A stretch of DNA of 64,000 nt, from contig JBBHKE010002360.1 in the NCBI GenBank assembly GCA_037447655.1, forward strand, positions 95,395-159,394, written 5' to 3'. This stretch comes from Zygnema cylindricum (taxonomy: Eukaryota > Streptophyta > Zygnematophyceae > Zygnematales > Zygnemataceae). The position numbers and the translations under genes were made by a program. Positions within the stretch are counted from its first letter, which is position 1, and every line of letters starts with the position of its first letter. Below the pieces are notes generated by a model. It saw only the letters and a program-made list of their open reading frames with translations. It had not been told where the DNA came from and did not search any database. Positions 24,375 to 36,398 of this stretch are shown one piece after another.

Positions 24375-25423
24375 TGTAGAAACTAATGGTTTTATTAGTA
24401 TTTTCTAGGTCTGAAAAGAAATATAGAAGTCGAGGCAGTCTATCTCTAACTTCTCTCTCCAACTCTCAAACTTGTCGCAGTCACTGAGAAATTGGAGAGG
24501 AAGCTAGAGCCATGGCTACCTTGGCTATCCTGAGGTTTACGGGAATTTTATATTAGGGTTTATATATTTAATTAAAATGTATGTGCCTGCGGTAGGATTT
24601 GATCCTTGTACCTGCCGGCCGCCAGACACGAAGTAGCCGGTAGCCTTAGCCGTTTAATCTAGCGGTAGTGTTACGTAGCATATAGTTTGATATTTATTTA
24701 AATATGTATACGTGCGATAAACCATTTAACTGAAATGAATTACGCGATACGTAGATCCAGTAATATATAATGTACGACTTACGGTACGGACAAAAATCAG
24801 TACCGCACATTTGTTTCGTAAATGAAACAAATACCGCGCATGTATTTATTACAGCTACGATTAAAGCCGAATTTAATCGGACGGCCGGGATTAGCGCCGA
24901 GATCGCTGAGGAAGATTTCGGCGGTTTGTGGCCATCGCCACATCGGATGACGCGTGGCGAAATTCCGTTGGATTGTGGAATCTCCGGAGATTATGGCACC
25001 GAATCCGGATTTGACATGTGTCGACATTTTGGCCATGTCGTACAATGTCCGTACATAAAGTACATCGGCAGCTGTACTTTTACGTACGGAACTCAATTCT
25101 GATTGGTTCCGTACATCAATAGATAGAGTCTGTGAGAGAGATAGGACTTAGAAAAATTAGAAGATAGGACCCCCTCTCCCAAAGAGCTTCTGTACAAAAG
25201 GTCAACTTTGACCCTCCATAACTTACTGCTCAGGGGAGCAAATTCAAAGATTCTTTTTGCTATCGACTCAGGGGAGTCTTATCTTCACAGGGGTGAAGTT
25301 GGTCAGAGTTTTTGTCTGCCAGGGTGGCAGTTATTTTTGCTTAAACACAAAGGGGTCAGGATTATCCTAGAGGCTTCTTGGAAGCTGTCCACTCTGAAGA
25401 CTTATGGAGGTCTCAAAGTTTCA
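24375..25423 (+). repeat. Copia array LTR 1
   Basis: 1049 bp, TGTAGAAACT...AAGTTTCA. Dense GTAC motifs lie at 24770-25110 and an inverted CCAAT (GATTGG) is near 25100. It differs from LTR 2 and LTR 3, which agree with each other, at several shared positions near 24560-24620. Confidence 0.93.
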
Positions 25424-28400
25424 GGTTATGGGCCCACCCTCTAGGGTACCAATCTTTAATGGAACTGGCTTCATATACTGGGAAAGTATGATGATAGGAG
25501 CTCTATGCGAAAAAAGGTTTTGGGGGATAGTGAGTGGACGATTGGGGCGTCCATCAAGTCTTGGAATTCCTCCAGGGTTTAAAGGAAGCAGATTCACCAG
25601 GAAAGAGGATTCACCTTCAACGGAGGAAACAAAGGAAGAAGAGGTGGTGGACAAAGGAAAGGAGAAGGAGGCGACCACACCAATAGCAACTGGTTTAGCA
25701 TTCATGTCACCAATTCCGAGGAACGAGGAGAATGATACTGAAACTTGGGACTTCAACAATATGGCGGCAAAGCACTTCATCCTACGCCATCTCACTCAAG
25801 GACTTGCATGTCCTCATTTGCAGGTAGAGAGGGCATCCGATCTTTGGATGGCTCTCATAGAGATGTACCGAAGTGGTACGATTCAGCAACAACAGTTGGC
25901 TGATCAGAAAGTTAAGGAGTATGTATACAAAGGGGGAAATATGTTGGATTTTTGCAATGAGCTTGCTACACTCTTCATGGAGCTAGAGAGTGCGGGTAAA
26001 GTTTTTAGTGAAAAAGAAAAAGTTAACTGTTTACTAATGAAGTTACCTGATGAGTTCGAGAACATAGTCAACCGTGTGCAGGACTTGCCGGACTCAAGGT
26101 GGATATGGAACTCAGTGGTAGGGATGATTCTCGTTCGAGAGAATACGATTGAGATCCGAAGGGGAGGAAAGAGTGGCCAAGCCTTGGCAACAGCGACCGA
26201 TTGGAGGAACAAGGATTCCCGGAAACCAGTCGGAAACTATGGGGGTAGGGAGCAGAAAAAACAGGTTGGCGAGTTCGAACCAAGGGCTCCCAAAGGTTTA
26301 TGTCATTTTTGTAAGAAACCGGGGCACTATATGGCAGAGTGCACCAAGCTAACCGAGCTTCGGTTAAAGGAGGGGCAGACCGGTGGTACCCCGAGAGGAA
26401 AGAAAAAGGCCCTTGTCACACAGGTACTTGAGGCAGAATCCGAGGACGAGGACGATGAGCTCCTTTTGGATGAGGAGTTGGAGGCGAAAACTGAGGTTGA
26501 AATTCCACGAAAGCAGAAATGTGCTTACGGTGGATTGAAAGGTGAAGCAGGCTGGATTATAGATTCAGGTGCCTCAATGCACATGTGTAATGATAGACAC
26601 CTGTTCACTAAGATAAGAAAGATTCCCACCGTAGAGATAGAGTACGGGGATGGAAGGATAGTCACCACTACTCTTGTAGGATCGGTAGATCTGAAAGTGT
26701 TAGTAGAAGGAAAGACATCCATATTAACATTCTCCGATGTATTGTTTATTCTGGAGCTGAACAAAAACCTTATCTCTACATCAGTATTAGATGATAAGGG
26801 TTTTTTCACTAGCACTAGGGAAGGAGTCTTTACTGCTAGTTTTGAGGAGGATGTCTATTTCATTGCTGAGAAAGGTAGCCATGGGATGTTTAGGCTGATC
26901 TTAAGTAATGAAACAAAGAAACTTTATTATGCTGGTGTTCATGATATTATGATGTGGCATAAGAGGCTTGGGCATGTGAATCTAGATAAGTTAAGAGAGA
27001 TGAAAAAGATGGGAGTGGTGGAAGGGATTCAGTTCAGTGAGAGTGATGATATAAGTGATTGTAGTGGGTGTGCTCAAGGTAAAGCACACAGATTACCCTT
27101 TCCAAAAACAGCCACCAACAAGGGAGAAAAACTTCTAGATCTAGTACACACAGATATTTGGGGACCGGCTAGAGTGCCCTCACCGGGGGGGAAGAGATTT
27201 ATGATGACTATAACTGATGATTGGTCTCGGTATTCCCGAGTATATTTTTTGAAAAACAAATCAGAGGCTGAGGACTGTTTTAGACAATATAAAGCATGGA
27301 GCGAAAAACTCCATGAAACTCCAATCAAGAGAGTAAGGAGTGACAATGGTGGAGAGTATACTTCTAACCAGTTTGAGGATTTTTTGAGGGAAGATGGGGT
27401 TCAACACCAAAAGACAGTGCCAGAAAATCCTGAACACAATCGGGTAGCTGAAAGGTTAAATAGAACACTAAGTGATAGTGCTAGAAGTATGTTGTCGGAT
27501 AAGAAGATAGGAAAAAGGTTTTGGGCAGAAGCAATGAACTGTGCTAATTACCTCAAAAATAGAGTTCTTACTTCAGCTATAAAAGATCAAACACCTTATG
27601 AGAGATGGACAGGCCGGAAACCAGACTTATCTCATTTAAAGGTTTTCGGCAGTCAAGTATTCAGTCTAGATACTGATCGGTCCAATTGGAAGCTAGATCC
27701 TAAAGGAAAACCGGGATACTTATTAGGATATGATGAGGATGTTAAAGGATATAGAGTTTATGATCTAAAAAGAGAAGATATAATCTTAGTAAAGCATCTA
27801 GTAGTTATGGATGAAGGAAAGTCTGTGGATCCCTTCAAATATACAAAGTCAGTAAAAATCAGATTTGAGTCAGAAAATTCTGATGACTTTGAGCTTCCTA
27901 ACTATCCAGTTTTTAGAGACGATGACATTCTTGCAGGAACAAATCAGACCGAAAAGGACTCGGCTGTGGAAACTCCAGTGACAACTCTACTCGAAGCGGA
28001 AGACGTGGTGGAAATTGATTCGGAATCAAGGGATAGGGGAGAAGCCGAGTTTGTTCGAAAGAATCCACGAGAACCATCTATTCCGGCCTCAGATTTTGAG
28101 GGAGGGAGGAGAAGTAGCAAAAGACTGCAAGAAAAACAGGTTAATAACAAGGTAACTAAACTATCTCATCAAGATGAACCTCAAACTTATCGAGAGGCGA
28201 TGACTTGTCCAGAAAGAAACCGGTGGAAGACAGCCATCAATGAGGAGATGGCTTCAATCATGGCAGCCGATACTTGGGAGCTGGTGGACTGTCCACCTAA
28301 CCGAAAACCAATCGGTTGTAAGTGGGTTTTCAAACTAAAACTGAACCCAGATAACACAATCGAGCGCTACAAGGCCAGATTAGTGGCAAAGGGATTTACA

Positions 28401-29762
28401 CAAAAGGAAGGAATTGACTACGAGGAAACCTTTGCCCCGGTGGTCAGATTTCCCTCCGTCCGCATACTTCTCAGTTTAGCAGCGGCGGAAGACATGGAAG
28501 TGCACCAGATGGACATCAAAACAACCTTTTTGCATGGAGAATTAAAAGAGGAGATCTTCATGCGACAACCCGAAGGGTTTGTGGAAGAAGGAGAGGAGAG
28601 TAAGGTATGCCGGCTGATTAAATCTCTTTATGGTTTGAAACAGGCGCCCCGACAGTGGAATAAGAAGCTTGATGAGTTTCTTACCGGTCTAGGATATATT
28701 CGGATCAGCTCAGATCACTCAATCTATGTTTTCGAAGATGAGGAAGGTTTTATATTTATTGCAATTTATGTTGATGATTTGCTTGTTTTAAGTAAATCAA
28801 TGGAAAAAATTAATAAACTGAAAACCGATCTTAAGGGGAGATTTGAAATGAAGGATATGGGGGAAGCAAAATATATTTTGGGAATTCAAGTAGAGAGAGA
28901 CCGAAAAAGAAAAATTATAAGATTGACTCAAAAGGAAGCAATAGGGAACATGCTTGAAAAATTTCAAATGGATAAAGCTAATAGTTGTACAACTCCAATG
29001 GAATTGAAGAAGGGAAGTGAGGGGAGTGAGGAAGAAGGAGTCATAGTCTTAGACGAGGAATTATCTCCTGAAGAACATAAGTTCATACAGACTATTCCTT
29101 ACAGGCAAGTAGTGGGAAGTCTAATCTATTTTATGAATTGTACCCGGCCGGATTTAGCTGCAGCTGTAGGAGTGCTGAGTTGAAGTCTAAATGCTCCCAC
29201 TAAGAAGGATTAGGAGGCAGCTAAGAGAGTCCTTAGATACTTGGTAGGAACTAGAGATCTATGGTTGCATTTGGGTGGGGAGAATACTGACATCACTACT
29301 TGGAGTGATGCCAGTTATGGTGATGCTCCGATGAGGAGATGTACTTCTGGATATGTATTATATGTGGGTGATGGGGCTTGCTGTTGGAGTAGCAAACAAC
29401 AAAAAGTTATTGCTCAGTCCACCATGGAGGCTGAGTATATGGCCTCTTGCTCTGCTGTAAAAGAATTGATGTGGGTCAAGTCTTTGCTTGGTGAGCATGG
29501 TCACCTTAAGAGTGGTGTGCAGAAAATATTTTGTGATAATCAGGCAGCAATCGCTATTTCTGCCAATCCTAAACACCATTTTAAAGCCAAACACATGGAC
29601 ATCAGACTCAGCTTTGTTAGAGAGAAAGTAGAAAACAAAATAATCAGTTTAGAGTACAGACCAGATAGTGAGATGGTAGTAGATATGATGACCAAACCTG
29701 TGCCTTCCCCTAAGCTAATTTTTTGCAGGGAGAAGTGTGGTCTGAAATTAAAGATTGACTAG
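25404..29762 (+). pseudogene. Copia array copy A gag-pol polyprotein
   Basis: Near-intact Ty1/copia polyprotein of about 1450 codons. ATG at 25404 lies inside the LTR. Gag starts MEVSKFQVMGPPSRVP. Zinc knuckle CHFCKKPGHYMAEC is near residue 300; protease WIIDSGASMHMC near 385; integrase zinc site WHKRLGH...CSGCAQG near 517-560; integrase core D (HTDIWGP, about 582), D (RSDNGGEY, about 645) and E (VAERLNRTL, about 681). RT runs from GCKWVFKLKLNP (about 972) to YVDDLLVLS (about 1121). RNase H has STMEAEYMA and FCDNQAAIAI, and ends DMMTKPVPS. Only two stops break it: TGA at 29181-29183 and a TAG in place of the Trp codon near 29210. Confidence 0.93.
25424..25436 (+). other. Primer-binding site, copy A (half-tRNA type)
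   Basis: GGTTATGGGCCCA directly after LTR 1. It complements the initiator tRNA-Met anticodon stem-loop. The gag ATG (25404) lies upstream of it, so the site is translated as part of Q-V-M-G-P. Confidence 0.85.
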
Positions 29763-29775
29763 AAAATAAGGGGAG
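29763..29775 (+). other. Polypurine tract, copy A
   Basis: AAAATAAGGGGAG immediately before LTR 2 and after the pol stop at 29760-29762. The same tract precedes LTR 3 at 35165-35177. It would prime plus-strand DNA synthesis. Confidence 0.85.
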
Positions 29776-30824
29776 TGTAGAAACTAATGGTTTTATTAGT
29801 ATTTTCTAGGTCTGAAAAGAAATATAGAAGTCGAGGCAGTCTATCTCTAACTTCTCTCTCCAACTCTCAAACTTGTCGCAGTCACTGAGAAATTGGAGAG
29901 GAAGCTAGAGCCATGGCTACCTTGGCTATCCTGAGGTTTACGGGAATTTTATATTAGGATTTATATATTTAATTAAAATGTATGTGCCGGCGGCAGGATT
30001 TGATCCTTGTACCTGCCGGCCGGCAGACACGAAGTAGCCGGTAGCCTTAGCCGTTTAATCTAGCGGTAGTGTTACGTAGCATATAGTTTGATATTTATTT
30101 AAATATGTATACGTGCGATAAACCATTTAACTGAAATGAATTACGCGATACGTAGATCCAGTAATATATAATGTACGACTTACGGTACGGACAAAAATCA
30201 GTACCGCACATTTGTTTCGTAAATGAAACAAATACCGCGCATGTATTTATTACAGCTACGATTAAAGCCAAATTTAATCGGACGGCCGGGATTAGCGCCG
30301 AGATCGCTGAGGAAGATTTCGGCGGTTTGTGGCCATCGCCACATCGGATGACGCGTGGCGAAATTCCGTTGGATTGTGGAATCTCCGGAGATTATGGCAC
30401 CGAATCCGGATTTGACATGTGTCGACATTTTGGCCATGTCGTACAATGTCCGTACATAAAGTACATCGGCAGCTGTACTTTTACGTACGGAACTCAATTC
30501 TGATTGGTTCCGTACATCAATAGATAGAGTCTGTGAGAGAGATAGGACTTAGAAAAATTAGAAGATAGGACCCCCTCTCCCAAAGAGCTTCTGTACAAAA
30601 GGTCAACTTTGACCCTCCATAACTTACTGCTCAGGGGAGCAAATTCAAAGATTCTTTTTGCTATCGACTCAGGGGAGTCTTATCTTCACAGGGGTGAAGT
30701 TGGTCAGAGTTTTTGTCTGCCAGGGTGGCAGTTATTTTTGCTTAAACACAAAGGGGTCAGGATTATCCTAGAGGCTTCTTGGAAGCTATCCACTCTGAAG
30801 ACTTATGGAGGTCTCAGAGTTTCA
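29776..30824 (+). repeat. Copia array LTR 2 (shared middle LTR)
   Basis: 1049 bp. It serves both as 3' LTR of copy A and 5' LTR of copy B. No TSD separates the copies: PPT A abuts its left end and PBS B (30825-30837) its right end. Confidence 0.93.
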
Positions 30825-33800
30825 GGTTATGGGCCCACCCTCTAGGGTACCAATCTTTAATGGAACTGGCTTCATATACTGGGAAAGTATGATGATAGGA
30901 GCTCTATGCGAAAAAAGGTTTTGGGGGATAGTGAGTGGACGATTGGGGCGTCCATCAAGTCTTGGAATTCCTCCAGGGTTTAAAGGAAGCACATTCACCA
31001 GGAAAGAGGATTCACCTTCAACGGAGGAAACAAAGGAAGGAGAGGTGGTGGACAAAGGAAAGGAGAAGGAGGCGACCACACCAATAGCAACTGGTTTAGC
31101 ATTCATGTCACCAATTCCGAGGAACGAGGAGAATGATACTGAAACTTGGGACTTCAACAATATGGCGGCAAAGCACTTCATCCTACGCCATCTCACTCAA
31201 GGACTTGCATGTCCTCATTTGCAGGTAGAGAGGGCATCCGATCTTTGGATGGCTCTCATAGAGATGTACCGAAGTGGTACGATTCAGCAACAACAGTTGG
31301 CTGATCAGAAAGTTAAGGAGTATGTATACAAAGGGGGAAATATGTTGGATTTTTGCAATGAGCTTGCTACACTCTTCATGGAGCTAGAGAGTGCGGGTAA
31401 AGTTTTTAGTGAAAAAGAAAAAGTTAACTGTTTACTAATGAAGTTACCTGATGAGTTCGAGAACATAGTCAACCGTGTGCAGGACTTGCCGGACTCAAGG
31501 TGGATATGGAACTCAGTGGTAGGGATGATTCTCGTTCGAGAGAATACGATTGAGATCCGAAGGGGAGGAAAGAGTGGCCAAGCCTTGGCAACAGCGACCG
31601 ATTGGAGGAACAAGGATTCCCGGAAACCAGTCGGAAACTATGGGGGTAGGGAGCAGAAAAAACAGGTTGGCGAGTTCGAACCAAGGGCTCCCAAAGGTTT
31701 ATGTCATTTTTGTAAGAAACCGGGGCACTATATGGCAGAGTGCACCAAGCTAACCGAGCTTCGGTTAAAGGAGGGGCAGACCGGTGGTACCCCGAGAGGA
31801 AAGAAAAAGGCCCTTGTCACACAGGTACTTGAGGCGGAATCCGAGGACGAGGACGATGAGCTCCTTTTGGATGAGGAGTTGGAGGCGAAAACTGAGGTTG
31901 AAATTCCACGAAAGCAGAAATGTGCTTACGGTGGATTGAAAGGTGAAGCAGGCTGGATTATAGATTCAGGTGCCTCAATGCACATGTGTAATGATAGACA
32001 CCTGTTCACTAAGATAAGAAAGATTCCCACCGTAGAGATAGAGTACGGGGATGGAAGGATAGTCACCACTACTCTTGTAGGATCGGTAGATCTAAAAGTG
32101 TTAGTAGAAGGAAAGACATCCATATTAACATTCTCCGATGTATTGTTTATTCTGGAGCTGAACAAAAACCTTATCTCTACATCAGTATTAGATGATAAGG
32201 GTTTTTTCACTAGCACTAGGGAAGGAGTCTTTACTGCTAGTTTTGAGGAGGATGTCTATTTCATTGCTGAGAAAGGTAGCCATGGGATGTTTAGGCTGAT
32301 CTTAAGTAATGAAACAAAGAAACTTTATTATGCTGGTGTTCATGATATTATGATGTGGCATAAGAGGCTTGGGCATGTGAATCTAGATAAGTTAAGAGAG
32401 ATGAAAAAGATGGGAGTGGTGGAAGGGATTCAGTTCAGTGAGAGTGATGATATAAGTGATTGTAGTGGGTGTGCTCAAGGTAAAGCACACAGATTACCCT
32501 TTCCAAAAACAGCCACCAACAAGGGAGAAAAACTTCTAGATCTAGTACACACAGATATTTGGGGACCGGCTAGAGTGCCCTCACCGGGGGGGAAGAGATT
32601 TATGATGACTATAACTGATGATTGGTCTCGGTATTCCCAGGTATATTTTTTGAAAAACAAGTCAGAGGCTGAGGACTGTTTTAGACAATATAAAGCATGG
32701 AGCGAAAAACTCCATGAAACTCCAATCAAGAGAGTAAGGAGTGACAATGGTGGAGAGTATACTTCTAAACAGTTTGAGGATTTTTTGAGGGAAGATGGGG
32801 TTGAACACCAAAAGACAGTTCCATAAAATCCGGAACAGAATAGGGTAGCTGAAAGGTTGAATAGAACAGTAAGTGATAGTGCTAGAAGTATGTTGTCGGA
32901 TAAGAAGATAGGGAAAAAGGTTTTGGGCAGAAGCAATGAACTGTGCTAATTACCTCAAAAATAGAGTTCTTACTTCAGCTATAAAAGATCAAACACCTTA
33001 TGAGAGATGGACAGGCCGGAAACCAGACTTATCTCATTTAAAGGTTTTCGGCAGTCAAGTATTCAGTCTAGATACTGATCGGTCCAATTGGAAGCTAGAT
33101 CCTAAAGGAAAACCGGGATACTTATTAGGATATGATGAGGATGTTAAAGGATATAGAGTTTATGATCTAAAAAGAGAAGATATAATCTTAGTAAAGCATC
33201 TAGTAGTTATGGATGAAGGAAAGTCTGTGGATCCCTTCAAATATACAAAGTCAGTAAAAATCAGATTTGAGTCAGAAAATTCTGATGACTTTGAGCTTCC
33301 TAACTATCCAGTTTTTAGAGACGATGACATTCTTGCAGGAACAAATCAGACCGAAAAGGACTCGGCTGTGGAAACTCCAGTGACAACTCTACTCGAAGCG
33401 GAAGACGTGGTGGAAATTGATTCGGAATCAAGGGATAGGGGAGAAGCCGAGTTTGTTCGAAAGAATCCACGAGAACCATCTATTCCGGCCTCAGATTTTG
33501 AGGGAGGGAGGAGAAGTAGCAAAAGACTGCAAGAAAAACAGGTTAATAACAAGGTAACTAAACTATCTCATCAAGATGAACCTCAAACTTATCGAGAGGC
33601 GATGACTTGTCCAGAAAGAAACCGGTGGAAGACAGCCATCAATGAGGAGATGGCTTCAATCATGGCAGCCGATACTTGGGAGCTGGTGGACTGTCCACCT
33701 AACCGAAAACCAATCGGTTGTAAGTGGGTTTTCAAACTAAAACTGAACCCAGATAACACAATCGAGCGCTACAAGGCCAGATTAGTGGCAAAGGGATTTA

Positions 33801-35164
33801 CACAAAAGGAAGGAATTGACTACGAGGAAACCTTTGCCCCGGTGGTCAGATTTCCCTCCGTCCGCATACTTCTCAGTTTAGCAGCGGCGGAAGACATGGA
33901 AGTGCACCAGATGGACATCAAAACAACCTTTTTGCATGGAGAATTAAAAGAGGAGATCTTCATGCGACAACCCGAAGGGTTTGTGGAAGAAGGAGAGGAG
34001 AGTAAGGTATGCCGGCTGATTAAATCTCTTTATGGTTTGAAACAGGCGCCCCGACAGTGGAATAAGAAGCTTGATGAGTTTCTTACCGGTCTAGGATATA
34101 TTCGGATCAGCTCAGATCACTCAATCTATGTTTTCGAAGATGAGGAAGGTTTTATATTTATTGCAATTTATGTTGATGATTTGCTTGTTTTAAGTAAATC
34201 AATGGAAAAAAATAATAAACTGAAAACCGATCTTAAGGGGAGATTTGAAATGAAGGATATGGGGGAAGCAAAATATATTTTGGGAATTCAAGTAGAGAGA
34301 GACCGAAAAAGAAAAATTATAAGATTGACTCAAAAGGAAGCAATAGGGAACATGCTTGAAAAATTTCAAATGGATAAAGCTAATAGTTGTAAAACTCCAA
34401 TGGAATTGAAGAAGGGAAGTGAGGGGAGTGAGGAAGAAGGAGTCATAGTCTTAGACGAGGAATTATCTCCTGAAGAACATAAGTTCATACAGACTATTCC
34501 TTACAGGCAAGTAGTGGGAAGTCTAATCTATTTTATGAATTGTACCCGGCCGGATTTAGCTGCAGCTGTAGGAGTGCTGAGTTGAAGTCTAAATGCTCCC
34601 ACTAAGAAGGATTAGGAGGCAGCTAAGAGAGTCCTTAGATACTTGGTAGGAACTAGAGATCTATGGTTGCATTTGGGTGGGGAGAATACTGACATCACTA
34701 CTTGGAGTGATGCCAGTTATGGTGATGCTCCGATGAGGAGATGTACTTCTGGATATGTATTATATGTGGGTGATGGGGCTTGCTGTTGGAGTAGCAAACA
34801 ACAAAAAGTTATTGCTCAGTCCACCATGGAGGCTGAGTATATGGCCTCTTGCTCTGCTGTAAAAGAATTGATGTGGGTCAAGTCTTTGCTTGGTGAGCAT
34901 GGTCACCTTAAGAGTGGTGTGCAGAAAATATTTTGTGATAATCAGGCAGCAATCGCTATTTCTGCCAATCCTAAACACCATTTTAAAGCCAAACACATGG
35001 ACATCAGACTCAGCTTTGTTAGAGAGAAAGTAGAAAACAAAATAATCAGTTTAGAGTACAGACCAGATAGTGAGATGGTAGTAGATATGATGACCAAACC
35101 TGTGCCTTCCCCTAAGCTAATTTTTTGCAGGGAGAAGTGTGGTCTGAAATTAAAGATTGACTAG
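30805..35164 (+). pseudogene. Copia array copy B gag-pol polyprotein
   Basis: Nearly identical to copy A outside one patch. Same domain order. It has two extra lesions: a TAA at 32824-32826 inside the integrase core, and a one-base insertion near 32911 (GGGAAAAAGG versus GGAAAAAGG in copy A). It shares with copy A the RNase H stops at 34583-34585 (TGA) and near 34612 (TAG). A methionine at 32936 reopens the downstream frame covering RT with YVDDLLVLS. It is defective. Confidence 0.93.
30825..30837 (+). other. Primer-binding site, copy B (half-tRNA type)
   Basis: GGTTATGGGCCCA directly after LTR 2, as in copy A. Confidence 0.85.
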
Positions 35165-35177
35165 AAAATAAGGGGAG

Positions 35178-36225
35178 TGTAGAAACTAATGGTTTTATTA
35201 GTATTTTCTAGGTCTGAAAAGAAATATAGAAGTCGAGGCAGTCTATCTCTAACTTCTCTCTCCAACTCTCAAACTTGTCGCAGTCACTGAGAAATTGGAG
35301 AGGAAGCTAGAGCCATGGCTACCTTGGCTATCCTGAGGTTTACGGGAATTTTATATTAGGATTTATATATTTAATTAAAATGTATGTGCCGGCGGCAGGA
35401 TTTGATCCTTGTACCTGCCGGCCGGCAGACACGAAGTAGCCGGTAGCCTTAGCCGTTTAATCTAGCGGTAGTGTTACGTAGCATATAGTTTGATATTTAT
35501 TTAAATATGTATACGTGCGATAAACCATTTAACTGAAATGAATTACGCGATACGTAGATCCAGTAATATATAATGTACGACTTACGGTACGGACAAAAAT
35601 CAGTACCGCACATTTGTTTCGTAAATGAAACAAATACCGCGCATGTATTTATTACAGCTACGATTAAAGCCGAATTTAATCGGACGGCCGGGATTAGCGC
35701 CGAGATCGCTGAGGAAGATTTCATCGGTTTGTGGCCATCGCCACATCGGATGACGCGTGGCGAAATTCCGTTGGATTGTGGAATCTCCGGAGATTATGGC
35801 ACCGAATCCGGATTTGACATGTGTCGACATTTTGGCCATGTCGTACAATGTCCGTACATAAAGTACATCGGCAGCTGTACTTTTACGTACGGAACTCAAT
35901 TCTGATTGGTTCCGTACATCAATAGATAGAGTCTGTGAGAGAGATAGGACTTAGAAAAATTAGAAGATAGGACCCCCTCTCCCAGAGAGCTTCTGTACAA
36001 AAGGTCAACTTTGACCCTCCATAACTTACTGCTCAGGGGAGCAAATTCAGAGATTCTTTTTGCTATCGACTCAGGGAAGTCTTGTCTTCACAGGGGTGAA
36101 GTTGGTTAGAGTTTTTGTCTGCCAGGGTGGCAGTTATTTTTGCTTAAACAGAAAGGGGTCAGATTATCCTAGAGGCTTCTTGGAAGCTGTCCACTCTGAG
36201 GACTTATGGAGGTCTCAAAGTTTCA
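35178..36225 (+). repeat. Copia array LTR 3
   Basis: 1048 bp, ending AAAGTTTCA and followed by TSD TCCAT (36226-36230). Most of it equals LTR 2, but differences cluster in the last 250 bp (for example CCCAGAGAGC versus CCCAAAGAGC, and a one-base deletion in GGTCAGATTATCC). Confidence 0.93.
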
Positions 36226-36230
36226 TCCAT

Positions 36231-36398
36231 GAGTTCTTTTACTAAGACAAGACTCCAAGTTTGCGACAATGTCACTCAGGTGAGCGTTCTGTAATCTAAC
36301 GTTTTTCTAACTCCCGAAAAACTTGCGCCAACATGTCCGTTGTGGATACGCCGTGCTCTCCCATGTTGTCGAGTCACGAGGATTAGCTCCGATACCAA
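36231..36398 (-). pseudogene. Gypsy-B gag start and leader
   Basis: Minus-strand ATG at 36362-36364 opens MGEHGVSTTDMLAQVF, matching the gypsy-A gag start. An extra A in GAAAAACG relative to gypsy-A shifts the frame into a stop. The PBS (GCTCCGATACCA on plus, TGGTATCGGAGC on minus) is at 36386-36397 next to the LTR. Confidence 0.82.

Larger units (their letters stand above)
24375..36225 (+). mobile_element. Tandem copia array, LTR-internal-LTR-internal-LTR
   Basis: Two family-1 copia elements share the middle LTR. LTRs start at 24375, 29776 and 35178, giving spacings of 5401 and 5402 bp. The whole array, not each element, is bounded by one 5-bp TSD TCCAT (24370-24374 and 36226-36230). Flanking gypsy-B gag is continuous across it. 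Both internal regions carry the same two stop codons in RNase H, so the second unit arose from an already defective copy. Confidence 0.93.

Noticed and set aside
25421-25795. Antisense ORFs opposite copia gag and pol (also 30822-31196, 32475-32936, 39794-40267)
   Set aside because: They lie opposite conserved polyprotein codons and recur only because the elements are copies. There is no independent evidence of coding.
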